Positions 31,283 through 43,000 of a DNA stretch of 64,000 nt are shown here, piece by piece. Every line of letters starts with the position of its first letter. Position 1 is the stretch's first letter. The notes beneath the pieces were generated by a model. It made no database searches, was not told where the DNA came from, and saw only the letters and a list, made by a program, of their open reading frames with translations. Source of the DNA: Hysterangium stoloniferum. Lineage: Eukaryota > Basidiomycota > Agaricomycetes > Hysterangiales > Hysterangiaceae. Position numbers and translations under genes: made by a program. The stretch is from positions 2,294,001 through 2,358,000 of the forward strand of contig WHVD01000001.1 of assembly GCA_015178975.1 (NCBI GenBank), in the 5' to 3' direction.

Positions 31283-33000
31283 ACACACCCGGAACTACTA
31301 CATGTCCAATCAACCACACAACAACCGCCTTCCCGGTAGCAATTAATGCCTTCTAACAACGACCGGGAGGGAATGGCCGCGAACGGGGCGGCATTGAAGA
31401 TTGGGAGGGAGGGGACTTTTGTACGGGAGAGGCCGGAGTTAAGCCAGGCAATGCAAGGCGCGAGGAGCCGTTGGGTGCAGGTACAGGCCTGGGTAAGAAA
31501 GGCTAGGGGATAGTATATGCGGAAGGCTGGAAGTGTGGATATTGACTGGAGGGTGGATGCCATGTCACCACTGTTTCCCAAATCCCTCAGCCCTGTCGGC
31601 CCTTGAGAGAAGACAGGCTCAAATCCATTGGGCGGGTATGAGGTAGGTACCTGAGGATAACTCGACTCTTCAAGGAATGGCCTCCTTCCTTGTCCATGAC
31701 ACGCGTTGAAGGGAGAATAACCACCGCTGACCACGTTTTGTAGGCACCGACCTCAAGTGGATAAAATTCGTCGCATGCACAACAAAGATGTCAGGGAAAG
31801 CCGCAACACGTGCACGTTTGGAAACACATCCACAACCTGGTCGGTATCAGCCTATAGTAGTGAGACGACACTATGAAGGACTGACGTCTGCGGTGGAACC
31901 CCTACCTCGCACCGCGGGCACTCAGCTTTTACCGGGCATACAATACCTCTCTAAAGCCGAGATCGGATACCCACGCTCAAATGATCATGCTCTTCCACAC
32001 GATAGCGCAAACCTCCTTGCACTACATACACCGTGACTCTTCCTCCACCTCAAAGCAGAAGATGACAGTAGGCTCCGGCGCCGGGACGTGTTTTTAACTT
32101 GCTGACGCAGGACCTTAAGAATATATATGCGAAGAACTCTTGCACGTCTTGCTGTTTCGTCATCGATATCTCCTCGTGGACTCTTCCGATGAGGGATTTG
32201 AACATGGTATGGTGGGTTTGGATGGGTTCTTGGAATACGGGCAGTGGCGTCGAGGATGGACGAGGGGATCACCGTGGATGGCATTGGGGCCACGGCCTCA
32301 CCAGCACTTCGACGAGGGTAGGGACACCGGCGGTGTGAGACGAGAAATGGCTGCGAGGGTGGGATAACCAGCCTGAACGGATTCGGTCCGCGATTTTGCG
32401 CATCTGAAAGTCAAAACAGGATATGGGGAGCTCTTCGGTGCAGGAACAGACGCGGGTGAGAAAGGATCTAGGATGGTATGTGCGGAAGGCTGGAACTGTG
32501 AATATCGATGTTGATGCCATGTAGCAACTGTTTCCGAGATTGCGCAGTCCGTCAGTCTTGCAGGGGAGACAGGCTCGAAATCATTACACGAGTATGACGG
32601 ACCTCAGGATCATTCGACTTGTCAAGAAATGACCGCGTTCCTTGTCCATGACAAGCCCAATATCTCACTGTCGGTAAACACTCATAATTGACCTTCTCCG
32701 TGTCCTCGACAGTAGCAAGGTTCTTAAGCGGCGGTCCGCGACTGTTCTATCACCAACGCCACCAACTCAATCATCAAAACTTCCCTGCTCATACTCAGCT
32801 GCTCACAGAAGAAAAAAAACACCCTACTCACTCGTTCCGGGTTCGGTTCCAGCATGCTCTTCACATACACGGATACCCAAGCATCCCACAATGCAGCTGC
32901 ACATGCATCCGCATCACATCGCCCCCCACACACTCTCTATCCAAGCACGGGAGGCACACGTCGATGCCTTCAAGTAGATCCTATTAGATCGCGTGGTTGG
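31283..33000 (-). pseudogene. Family U copy 5: UBP14/USP5-like with second, altered Cys box
   Basis: The order is as in the other full copies. The first Cys box is NLGNSCYMAS (Cys codon 32524-32526), then CTEELPISCFDFQMRKIADRI with a W/Y-S-HPR sequence, which closely follows the CxxKLxxCxxCQMxKLADGLLSGxYSHP segment of UBP14 proteins. QQDVQEFF-type sequence lies near 32130-32160. The second Cys box reads GLRDLGNSGDMAS (Gly codon 31567-31569). The UBA-like end breaks off at 31283, where the H repeat begins, so the second UBA is missing. Frame changes between blocks remain. Confidence 0.68.
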
Positions 33001-33448
33001 GGCGTAAGCATAATAAGTGAAATCTCATTTCCATTGGAAGAACGGAGGACATACTTGTTTGTCAAAGCAATGTAGTGTTTCTCTCTGAAAATATTCTGAA
33101 AGACGAGGACTGGGAATGCGAGAAAGTCTGGGAGGAAGAATGAGCGCAAGACACAGGACTCCAGCGCATGTTACACGATGTCACACTTTTTTGTAATTAT
33201 TTTTGAAAATTAACATTCACGTATTCTTACATCTTCTATTCACAATTGAATCATGGGCAGTACAGAGCTCCAGTAAATAAATAGCCTCTATATCTCAGAA
33301 TGATATAACTAGACGTGACGGGAAAATGTTCGCTAGGTTTGATCGTGTCCGAGTTTAATCCTCCTCCCATATCCACCTATGTAGCTGAAAGTACCATACA
33401 AACCTTATTCAAAACGTTAATAGTATTAAATAAGTACAACATCGACGC

Positions 33449-36038
33449 TTATGGGTCTCGCTCAAATACCGTGTCCGGCCACACAGGGTCATTTATCCAA
33501 CTGGGCTCCGCATCATAAGAAGCGCGCAACTGCACATCTAGGACAGACAGGTCGCCCCTCGGGGCCAGAAATATAAGGTGGAGAAGTAGGTTCAAACAGG
33601 AATATGGTACGCGGTTCCACATCTCCGAAGTGACTAGATTACTCTGTCAGGCTCTGACATTGCTGAAGGGGGAAGTGAAAAAAACAAATTCTGAGGCATT
33701 TCCACAACTACTGTTGTCCTAACGTCGTTTACTGTTGTCACAAAGTGGTCAATATCATTCCCAAAAGACTTCTGTGCTTACTGATCATCAACTCGTGTGG
33801 AAGGACACCCTTGATCCCATTTTCCTCTATGTAAAGTGGTGCGTAGGCTCTCCACGCTTTCTGCACTTCAGACGACAGGCCTAAGTCTGCGATATAGACA
33901 CTTGGCCGGCAGAAATCGTCGATACTGGCTTCGCCAATATCATAGGTATATCTACGCGGCAGAAAACTGAGCAACGATCCGGTCAGTGTGCTAGCTCGAA
34001 AAATACCTTCTCATTGGTTTTCCACCTCGTATTGTGACACTTTCACCCTCGTCTAAATATCCAAACCTATGGTTGCCGAGGTTAACACGAACCCCGACTG
34101 ACGGTTCTATACCGAGGGTGTCAGAGAACCACTCATGTAGATTCCCACACACTACAAAATGGCCTGTAACTTTATCCCGATAGCCCACGTCCCACAACGC
34201 GATGGACCCCAGATCTTCATTCTCCATATAGCCCGTAATTGGTCGCAGAAAGTCGAAGTCTAGTAGCTGATTGGCTAATTGATGAATGGTGTGCGAGCTT
34301 CGAAGTTGTTCATTCATTAAAGCAGTGCCAAGACACCATGAATACACCGCGGACATGAATAAGTCTACGATGGTGTCGGGGGGAAATGGATTGATCCTAG
34401 AGTCACCGGTATAAATACCGGGATACCATCTGTAGTCCCTTGATGGGTCACGGCTGAACAGTGTTCCGGTAAACACAAGCTTCAGATGACGGCGATTGGC
34501 AGGAGAGTCTGTGACAGTGACAATTGAATCACCGGGAAGATGAAACTGAATAGAGTTATCATCGACGTCTGATGTCAGTGGAATTAACGAACAAGCTCGT
34601 TCATAAGAATTTCGTTGTTTGAACAGAATTCAACTAATTCCTAATGACACATTGTCACATCAGTATTTGCGGGAAAGAAGGTATCCAAGCACGTCACATT
34701 GTAAGAATCCCTCTAAAATATATCGCGTTAGCTTGGAAATATCGCAAGTAATTTCATTCACCATGTCGTATAGTGCCAAAATCGTTTCTTTCACACCGGA
34801 TGATCTAATGCGTTCGAGCCATTTGCATGCGTCCTCAGGTTCAGGGCCCGGATTACGGAAAACTTGAAAAAGTACATTGTCTTGTGCGTTGCTGTAGCCC
34901 AAGAACTCAGCAATGCTAGGATCCCTGGACATGAATGCGATTGGACTACTTGGTTATTTAATCTGATGTGTTTCATTCTTACCATATGTCTTGATAGGAA
35001 GTGAGGTCCCGTTGAAACTATATCAAAAGTGTGATATGTTGCAAATAGTTTCGGAAACACAAACCAGCCAAAACAAAACTCGCACCTCTGTGTGTCTCAA
35101 ATCCCACGTGGGTCTCCCGCCTTCGTACATTTTGACCAATACCGACTTGCCGTCACTTTCGGTCTTCGCTTCACAAAGTTTGACATTCCACCGCAAGGCG
35201 ACTCGATGGTTTCCTGCCTTTTCAACGTCATAATCATTATGGTGCGCGATCGATATGGTGCGCAACACTTGGAAATTCCTTCTATGAACCAAACACTATA
35301 TCATTACTATAAGCCCACGGGCATGATCTTTCAGATGACAGAACCGGCGTACGTGTTCACTAATATCGTTTCTTCCTCTGACCGTGGCTGACGAAAACGA
35401 ATCGGGGATGGTATCGTCCATTCTGGTATCATCGACGGCTACGAGTTGAGCGACGGCTAATGAAGTATCCAGCAAAATGCACATCTAAGAGCCAATATGT
35501 AACGAACGTTGAGTGTCACTTTCAGTACGCACCATGGCCTCTTTCTCCGCTTCTTCTAATCGGCCCCCAGTTTGCCGATAGACTTGTCGCGTTGTCGGAT
35601 CCAAGACACGTGTGATTTAAGACCTTGGCTTGGTTTGTATGACCTTGCAAGCGCAAGAACATCCTCAAGTGCACTGAAAAAAAACAATTTATTCGTCAGG
35701 TACGGTTACTCAGTGAGTCTCAAGTTCCCACTTCTGATAATCGTCCAATATAGTTTTGAAATTGCCCGGGATATTCTCCCACTTCCCCCTTAACTGATCG
35801 TGGAAAGCGACGAGGCGACGTCCAGTGGTCCGGACAAGGGTATTCAATCTCTCGTTTTGCTCTCCGCTTGCCTGGTAATTGTGAATCATCATCCCCATCA
35901 GCTCTTAAACTAGTGTTGATGCAGACGACCCACCTTTGTAGCGTTCATAATCTCCAAAAGAAGGGTCGCTGCACTCTTTAAGCCAGGTACTGGAACGGCA
36001 TCGCCAGCGACTTTGACAACAATTGCTGCAATGTCCAT
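33449..36038 (-). pseudogene. Family G copy 3: MLKL-NTD-like plus kinase-like protein, most continuous copy
   Basis: This copy has no transposon in it. Exon 1 is 36038-35934 (MDIAAIVVKVAGDAVPVPGL). A 62-nt intron follows (35933-35872), then an exon ending in KWELETH before GTAACC and a 36-nt intron (35709-35674). The coiled-coil-like exon follows. NFQVLRTISIAHHNDYDVEK and SVLVKMYEGG lie at 35110-35280, and DPSIAEFLGYS near 34890. The C-terminal frame 33991-34476 is open and carries LALWDVGYRDKVTGHFVV. A 40-nt intron (34006-33967) leads to FLPRRYTYDIGEASIDDF, and the stop is at 33449-33451. A TGA precedes the second donor, so the copy is either dead or spliced differently. The kinase-like region shows no HxD or DFG motif. 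Confidence 0.6.
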
Positions 36039-36099
36039 GAGTGATGGTCGATGATATTAGTAGATGGTGAGGGGATAGTCGCTCTTTGGTACGTCGAGG

Positions 36100-36325
36100 C
36101 GCTGTATTTGCTGTTGGCTGTGCCCTGGGATGGAGTGCCGGGTCAGTAGGGGAAATGCAGTGTTCATCCCAACAGCGACACACATATATTCAAAGGCCGT
36201 AATTATGGTGTGGACTTTGTCCGTAGTGGAACTTCTGGAATATAATTGATTATATAGATCATTCGTCATTAAAAGAAAAGCCGCACGATTATTTCAATGG
36301 TTTGTCATAGTTGCTCTTTGCCACG
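36100..36325. repeat. H repeat, first copy
   Basis: The region upstream of G copy 3, related to 8600-8830 and 50950-51200. It is cut at 36325 by a 216-bp insertion. No gene is seen. Confidence 0.4.
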
Positions 36326-36541
36326 TGTAATCCCGTCGTCAATTGGGATCACTGGCGGTCACACAAGTTGACAGGACCACGGTGTATTGTCCAGAGCAGA
36401 ACAAGATACAGGCAAGTGCAGCGTACGGTAAGATCTAAGGTCCTGAAAACTTCCCGGCTACTTATACCGTACAACACGGTGATTATGTAATCACGTAAAA
36501 CTAAAGGGTCCGTGCGTAAGACTGGGGGCACCAGGATTACA
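36326..36541. mobile_element. 216-bp insertion with 8-bp terminal inverted repeats
   Basis: The segment begins TGTAATCC and ends GGATTACA, and splits the H sequence TTTGGCACG/TCGAGGCGCTG that is continuous at 50965-50980. I see no target duplication. There is no coding capacity. It could be a MITE-like element or a partial LTR. Confidence 0.5.
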
Positions 36542-37050
36542 TCGAGGCGCTGTATTTGTTATTGGCTGTGCCTTGGGATGGTGCGCCGGATTGGTAGGGG
36601 AAATGCAGTGTTGATCCCACCAACGACACACTCATATTCAATGGCCGTAATCACGGTGTGGACTTTTTCCGTAGTGGAACTGCTAGAATACAATGGATTA
36701 GATTCATCATTCGTCATTAAAAGACGAGACGCACGATCTTATCAATAAGTTTATCGAGTAGCATGAAAAATACCATGATGTGCTACTGACATATGGCGTT
36801 GTAGCGATATGTCACTTATGCCTTTGGATGAAGAATAAAGATGGATGAGATGGAACTTGTGATATTTTTAGGAATGGATATGACTTCCGCTCAATTTTTG
36901 CTGTTAAATCTCCCAATGCTGGAGGTATCAGTTAACTATATTACTCTTACATATTTGCAATGGTGCACTCTGGTTGAGTTCCCGTGTCCAATACAGACTT
37001 CTCGGGAGGCGGGCGGTCACCTGGATAGTGTTGGTTGTTAATGGTGACAT
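36542..37050. repeat. H repeat, second tandem copy
   Basis: The sequence after the insertion repeats the CGAGGCGCTGTATTTG to CATTCGTCATTAAAAG part of H and continues to about 37050, where locus-specific sequence starts. No gene is supported. Confidence 0.4.
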
Positions 37051-38286
37051 GATCTGTCTTTTCTTTACCACGCAATGTGGTTGGTTCTTGCCAAGGACAT
37101 AATGGGAGAATTGCAGCATACGGGGCTAATGGCGAGGCAGCGGCTACCCGAGCTGCCCACGGCAACATCGTTGGACCTCACCATGGACACGATGGAATTG
37201 CAGTAGATGGGGTGGTTGAGCGAGATGTAGAACAGGTGTGGGTTTTACTTATGGTCAATTTGTATTATTTGGACTGCTTTTTAAATTTTAATAATTTTCA
37301 TTCACGGTGGTCATGTCAAGACGGTGTAGTCGGCGAACAGCGAAACCATAAGGGCAGGTGGCGAAACAGGATGAACAAATCAGACAGTATTTTTTTAAAT
37401 ATGACTATCGCTGGGCCACCTTAATATTCTGGCTGATACACTGGCGAGGGGTCAATCTGAGAGGGTATAGTGAACGACACCATGAATTTTCCGTCTACAT
37501 GCAGGGGGCGTAAAGACCAGCAAACGGAAGGGCATTAGGGAACATCACAGTCGTGGATGCAGGAATATGGCCATAAACCTTGTCGCGTAGATATATACAG
37601 TATGCTCTGTGCAACATTATTTACTTTCCACATTCCCTGCCCGAAACACGGACAACATTGTTCCCAGGATTCTGAGTGCTCTATTACCCTCACTTTAGGC
37701 TGTCACCGATAGGTCGCGGTATCTACTGTATACATTATAATATTACATGCAATGTTAAACCCTGGAACTGCATAATATTAGGCTGCAGTGAACTCAAGCC
37801 CAAAAAAAAAAACCCATCATGTCAATAATTTTGAAATTACATGACTTGTCACGGAACAACGATTGGCTGCAGGGAAGTGAAAAACACGCCATATTTCAGT
37901 CATTATGAAATTAGATGCTGTATGGCCTGCAGAGTTCCAAAATTGCCTGAATATGTCTCGCTTCACATGCCATAATAACCGACAGGCGACGTGACGGCTG
38001 GGCTTTTTACTCAACACGGGGTTTCAAATTTGACAAAACACTACACTACATCATCAGATTCTACTAGTAAATGGGCAAGCGTATGAAGGGGAGCGGGGAA
38101 GGTGGGAGCGACATCACAAGCAGGTTCTGTGGAAGGAAAAACACGGTGAAGGAATGTTCATATCAAGGGGAGAGAGATTAAAAGAATATTCCGTAAATGA
38201 TGCTTCATACAATGTGAAAATAAGCTGGAATCAGCTACATTCTTTGGGTAGTAAACCTTCGACCTACCAAGGAAACCGTGAGGGGA
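37051..38286. other. Locus-specific sequence, no convincing gene
   Basis: This stretch has no counterpart elsewhere in the window. A plus-strand frame at 37077-37424 (115 codons) starts with sequence rich in Gly, Ala and His, and a GTGTGG donor-like site lies near 37236, but I recognise no domain. An A-run lies at 37801-37811. The remainder shows nothing I can name. Confidence 0.3.
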
Positions 38287-38336
38287 TCAGTTGCTCTCGG
38301 CAAAGAGAGCAATGACGTCTACCGGGGTAGCCCTAC

Positions 38337-38531
38337 TCAAGTGAGGAGTCGCGGGGGAGGCCGGGGAGGGGGCAGGGAAGGAAGGGGGAGCAGGGAAGGC
38401 AGGGGGGCAGGGGGGGCAGGGAGGCCGGGGACAATCTGACGCGACTCTACGCTCTGCCATTGAACGACAGGAGCAGCAGAAGTGAGGGAGAGTAGGGCGA
38501 TGAGACTGAAAAGATAGGTGAAAGAGGTCAT
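38337..38531 (-). CDS. Small secreted proline-rich protein, 64 aa
   Basis: The predicted protein begins MTSFTYLFSLIALLSLTSAA, a typical fungal signal peptide with cleavage expected after SAA. A short region QWQSVESRQIVPG follows, then a Pro/Leu-rich tail. A TATA box CTATAAAAGG (38612-38603) lies about 72 nt upstream of the ATG, which supports a real promoter. The G-rich tract at 38350-38440 is prone to slippage. One alternative frame through it stays open to 38287 and would end VDVIALFAESN, so the true C-terminus is uncertain. It resembles small secreted proteins of fungi only in general layout; no function is assigned. Confidence 0.6.
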   Translation of the reverse strand: MTSFTYLFSLIALLSLTSAAPVVQWQSVESRQIVPGLPAPPAPLPSLLPLPSLPPPRPPPRLLT

Positions 38532-38602
38532 GATGTAGGACGAATACTCTAGCTTACTGTGTTGACTACGGTGAGTTGGACCTTGTTAGTGGAGGATACT
38601 GG

Positions 38603-38612
38603 CCTTTTATAG
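38603..38612 (-). promoter_or_regulatory. TATA box of the small secreted protein gene
   Basis: CTATAAAAGG on the minus strand, about 72 nt before the ATG. It is the clearest host-type TATA box seen in the window. Confidence 0.55.
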
Positions 38613-38888
38613 GGAATTTGCGAATATCCACAGCCACCTGGGAGGAGGCCCCGCAGTCCGACAGTGTAAATTATTGCTGTAGGCATGCCGCCAAGAACAC
38701 AAAGATATAGATTGCTCATATATTTCGCCGTAAATTGCGAAGGTATTGAAAGAATTGGGATGTCAGTCCAGCACAGCCGCAAGGCGTGATACAAGATGCC
38801 ATAGAAAGTTACACCTTCAGTTAAAAGACCCCACATCGCCTCAATACAGAACTAGATCCGTAATACACATACTTGTGGTAGACCTTTA

Positions 38889-39223
38889 TGTTGAATTTTA
38901 GGCTCTTGCAGTCGGACCAATGGCTACCCAACACCGTATACGGATACACCACCCCGTATACCGTTATACCAAGCCGCATTATCCCCTGCCTAATATACCA
39001 CGACTCACTACCATCAACTACGTAATTTAGATATTTTACTATTTAGCCTCGAACGTTTCGATACCCATACCTCAGTCGAATCACTATCTGTGTCGACTGA
39101 GGTACGTCAGTACGAACTATTTCTCGTCTTCGTATTCTTATCTTGATGTAATGTAGCGTGTTTCTTACAGGTAGTAAATCTTAGTCGAATCACTATCTGT
39201 GTCGACTGAGCGTGTTTCTTACA
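38889..39223 (+). repeat. E4 5' LTR, 335 bp
   Basis: The hairpin segment has a 9-bp stem (CTCAGTCGA with TCGACTGAG, 39071-39101) and is preceded by a weak TATA-like TACTATTTAG about 30 nt upstream. A 55-bp spacer GTACGT...ATGTAG follows (39102-39156), then the tail CGTGTTTCTTACAG (39157-39170). The hairpin (39183-39210, 28 bases identical) and tail (from 39211) recur joined at the LTR end, without the spacer. Confidence 0.92.
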
Positions 39224-39236
39224 GGTTATGGGCCCC
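39224..39236 (+). promoter_or_regulatory. Primer-binding site of E4
   Basis: GGTTATGGGCCCC directly after the LTR, matching the anticodon-stem region of initiator tRNA-Met (half-tRNA priming of the copia kind). Confidence 0.8.
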
Positions 39237-39372
39237 GACCAAAGCTGTTAATTAACCATCGAAATTGACCGACCAAACAAACTGACCCCGACATTGACCA
39301 ACTGAACCTGACCCTGACCAACTAAACTTGACCTCGACCAACTGAACACCGACCCAACTGACTAAAACAAAT

Positions 39373-40089
39373 ATGGCGTCACACCAACCAGCACTATTTA
39401 TGTTGCAACCTGAGGATCGCCTCGATGGACACAATTGGTTCGCATGGCATGACACTATCTGGTCTGCAGTGGATGCACGAGGCGTCCGAGGGTATATGGA
39501 TGGAACTATAAAGAAACCTTCCCAACTTGCCCCCAATACTACCCCTGTACCAACGACTTACTGGGGATCACACAATCCTTCACCCGAGGAATGGGAACAG
39601 CACGACGCATATGCAAAGGCAATGATTGATCTGAACATCAAGAATCCTATCAGCAACGGCATTCAACCGTCCGATACTGCGAGTGAGGCCTGGTCCGCCC
39701 TGAAAGTGATACACAGTGCAACCTCCGATATAGGTTTGCTTAATGCCGATAACGATTTGCGTACAATCAAGCATATTGACGGCGCGGACATCATATCCCA
39801 TTTCACACGACTACGCGAAGGATGGGCAAAGGTCAACACGCAAGGGGGAAAAATGGACGATTCTACTTTCCGCACAATTGTGATTGTGTCGATGCCTAAG
39901 GAGTGGGATCTAGTAATTGGAACTCTTTTCTCACTGAAGACCTCCAAAGAAGTAATATCAAACCTCACCTTATATGACAAAACAATCGCACGAAACAGGA
40001 AACCCACACCCCAAACTTCACAAGCTCTCGCGACTACTAAATCTAATCGGTCTAGTGATGTTTGCTCCAACCCAACTGTAAACGCATAG
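39373..40089 (+). CDS. E4 Gag-like protein
   Basis: Open frame of 238 codons from MASHQPALFMLQPEDRLDGH, with the copia Gag pattern HNWFAWHDTIWSAVDARGVR. The leader before it (39270-39360) is a set of tandem GACCAACTGAACCTG-like repeats. The frame stops at TAG (40087) just where a zinc knuckle is encoded in the next frame (C-x4-C-x4-H-x4-C, near 40070-40115). So a one-base shift separates Gag from its RNA-binding end; programmed frameshifting is possible but a mutation is likelier. Confidence 0.75.
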   Translation: MASHQPALFMLQPEDRLDGHNWFAWHDTIWSAVDARGVRGYMDGTIKKPSQLAPNTTPVPTTYWGSHNPSPEEWEQHDAYAKAMIDLNIKNPISNGIQPSDTASEAWSALKVIHSATSDIGLLNADNDLRTIKHIDGADIISHFTRLREGWAKVNTQGGKMDDSTFRTIVIVSMPKEWDLVIGTLFSLKTSKEVISNLTLYDKTIARNRKPTPQTSQALATTKSNRSSDVCSNPTVNA

Positions 40090-43000
40090 GACACACGATT
40101 GAGAAGTGTTTCAAAGTCGGAGGGGGAATGGAAGGTCAGTTTCCTGATTGGTGGAGGAAGAAGGGGACCGGTACTGGTGGAAGTCAAGCCGCGCAGCAAC
40201 AAAAACCATCCGACGGTGTACCTACGAAATCAACAGCTAACGTGTCGACAGCTAACGTGGCAGTCGTGCCCTCTACTCCCTTCACACCTGGATCTGGAGA
40301 ATTCTGCGCCCTTATGATGCAGGTAGATCCAACGGTATCCACCAACAGCACTATTGTCACCTATGCTGACTCCGCAGCGAGTGATCATTTTTTTAATGAT
40401 ATAAACGATTTTCAAACTTACAAGAATTATAATGGGAAGGATGGGACTATGGCTAACAATGGTAGCACTTTTTCAATCTGCGGAAAGGGGACAGTTAGCA
40501 AGCGTTGCATATACGATGGACGCGTTATCAATCTCATATTTCAGGACGCACTTCATTGCCTGACCTTATCCCACAACCTCGTGTCCATCGGGAAACTTGA
40601 CAACAGTGGATGTTATGCAATTTTTGGGGGCGGCGGCGTTACCTTTATCAACCCAGATGGTCGTCCATTTATGTATGGGAGGGGAGAAGGAACAATGTAC
40701 AAGATCGACATTGTTCCCCCAGCTGGCCCCCTCCCAGATAGCGTGCAATTATCACCGGAGATGGCAATACACCCAGCGGCCATAGTCAAGATGACCGCAC
40801 ATGCTTTTGCTGCCAAATCCCACGACCGACCAACCAATATAGATACCTGGCATCGACGCCTTGGTCACGTTCGGTACGATACTGTACAACAAATGGCCAA
40901 TCACAACGTCGTTCGTGGCATGCAGGTAACCACCATGACGCCCCAACCAGGGACATGTGAGGGATGTATAATGGGGAAGCATACACGCCGCCCATTCTAC
41001 ATCAATGATGAGCGTGAAACAGCAATCGGGGAATGGACCTATGTTGACTTGTGGGGACCGTCCTGAGTCCAGTCCATCAGCGGGAGAAGTTACATGATGC
41101 CGTGTGTCGACGGGTACAGTGGTCACCCGGAAGTTTTCTTCTTGTCCAGTAAAGAAGCAAAAGGAACCTTAGCTGCATTGAAGCAATATACAGCGCTCAC
41201 TGAACGTCAGACGGGGATGAAGGTGCGCAGGATACGTACCGACGAAGGCACCAAATTCTTCAATTTATTGTGGACCACTTACCTCAACAAACAAGGGATT
41301 ATACACGAAACCACCACTGCGTACTCGTCTTTGTCCAACAGCGTTGTCGAGCGATGTCATCGCACCATCATCGAGCAAGTGCGCATTTGCCTGTATGAGA
41401 ATAAGTTACCTTCTGCGCTGTGGTGTGAAATCGCAGCAGCGATCGTATATGTGATGGATTTTATCCCTACTACCAGAAACCCCAACTCGACTCCTTTTGA
41501 GTTGTGGCATGGGAAGAAACCCGATATTTTCTCACCTGCGTCCCCTCGGTTGTGTAGCTTATGCTAAAATCCCCATCGAAACAGGAGGAGGGCTTAGTAA
41601 ACTGGATCCACGGTCCATAAAAGGGGTGCATATTGGATATTTCGGACATGACGCTTATAGAATTTACGACCCAGAGACGCGTCGTATTTTTCGCTCGCGT
41701 GATGTCATCTTCGAGGAGGGTCGCAGTTGCAAGACACTGATGGAGATATCGGGTGATGAGGAAATACAGAATCTCGACCACGTTACACTCACCACACCGG
41801 TTAACGAGAACACAGATGAACTGAGCAGCGGTTTGGCACCAGTACAAGACCACACTTCCGCAATTGCCCCAACCAATATCTCAATCCCAACCGTCACTGA
41901 GTCTACCAGCGTGGAATCTGCACCACGTTGTTCCACATGTGTATCTGTTCCAACACAGGCACTTAAGGAATCTCTCACCTCAGAGATGAACATACAGCAA
42001 GCCCAGTTGGCAGGGGAAGCGTGGGGTGACGACAGAGTACATAGTGCGTTCCATACTGATGCCATGACAGTTCCAGACCCAACAAACATGTGGCTTCCCA
42101 AAACATACAGCGAGGCGATGACGCGTCCTGACATATGGGCCGGCCCTATCAACAAAGAGTTAAACGTCATGAGAAAACACGGGGTGTGGACAGTTATGGA
42201 CTGTCCTGCTAATGCTAGACTGGTACAAACGCGTTGGACCTTTGCACACAAATACAACAGTAACGGCAAACTTATTGCCCGCAAGGCAAGACTCGTCGCT
42301 AAAGGTTTTACCCAAATACCCGGTGTCGATTTTTTCGAAACATACACCTCTGTTGTTCGGTATGAGTCACTGCGAATGAATTTGGCCGTTGCAGCTGCCA
42401 AAAACATGGAGTCATGGCAGATTGACTACGTCGCGGCATACCTCAATTCAGTTCCACAAGCTGTTACATACATCGAACTTCCTGACGGCGCGAAGGAGGC
42501 AGGGAAGGTCGGGAGACTGGAAAGGACTTTATATGGCACCATGGATGGTGCCAATAACTGGTGGGGAACTTTGGATAGAGAAATGGGTGAGTTGGGATAT
42601 TACCGGTCAAAAGCCGACCCATCAGTGCGCTCCCGCCATGCGAATGGCAGCACCACAATAACATCCACATACACTGACGACACGACCGGAATCTCCTCAT
42701 CTGAAGAAGAGGCACATAGAGCCAAGGAAGAATTAGGCTGGAAGTACGAGACCAAGGACATGGGGGATGTGAATTTAATCCTGGGAATCCGAATCGACCG
42801 TGACAGGAAACGTGGCACAATAAAGCTATCACAACACGCATACCTCAAACGAATTCTTGAGCATTTCGGAATGACAGAGTCAAACCCTCGCGGCACACCA
42901 CTACCCCCAGGCATTACGCTGAACAGGGAGCAGGGGCCCCAGACGACTGAAGACCGCGTCTTCATGGCTGATAAGCCATATCGAGAGTTACTGGGATCAA

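Noticed and set aside
37077..37424. A protein-coding gene with an intron
   Set aside because: No recognised domain, no second copy and no clear promoter; a donor-like site alone is too weak.
39270..39360. GACC-AACTGAAC tandem repeats before E4 gag as a separate satellite
   Set aside because: They are confined to the leader of one element and are better seen as part of its untranslated region.
40062..40100. Programmed +1 or -1 frameshift between E4 gag and pol
   Set aside because: Possible, but there is no recognisable slippery site, the zinc knuckle itself lies across the shift, and other shifts in E4 are plain damage.
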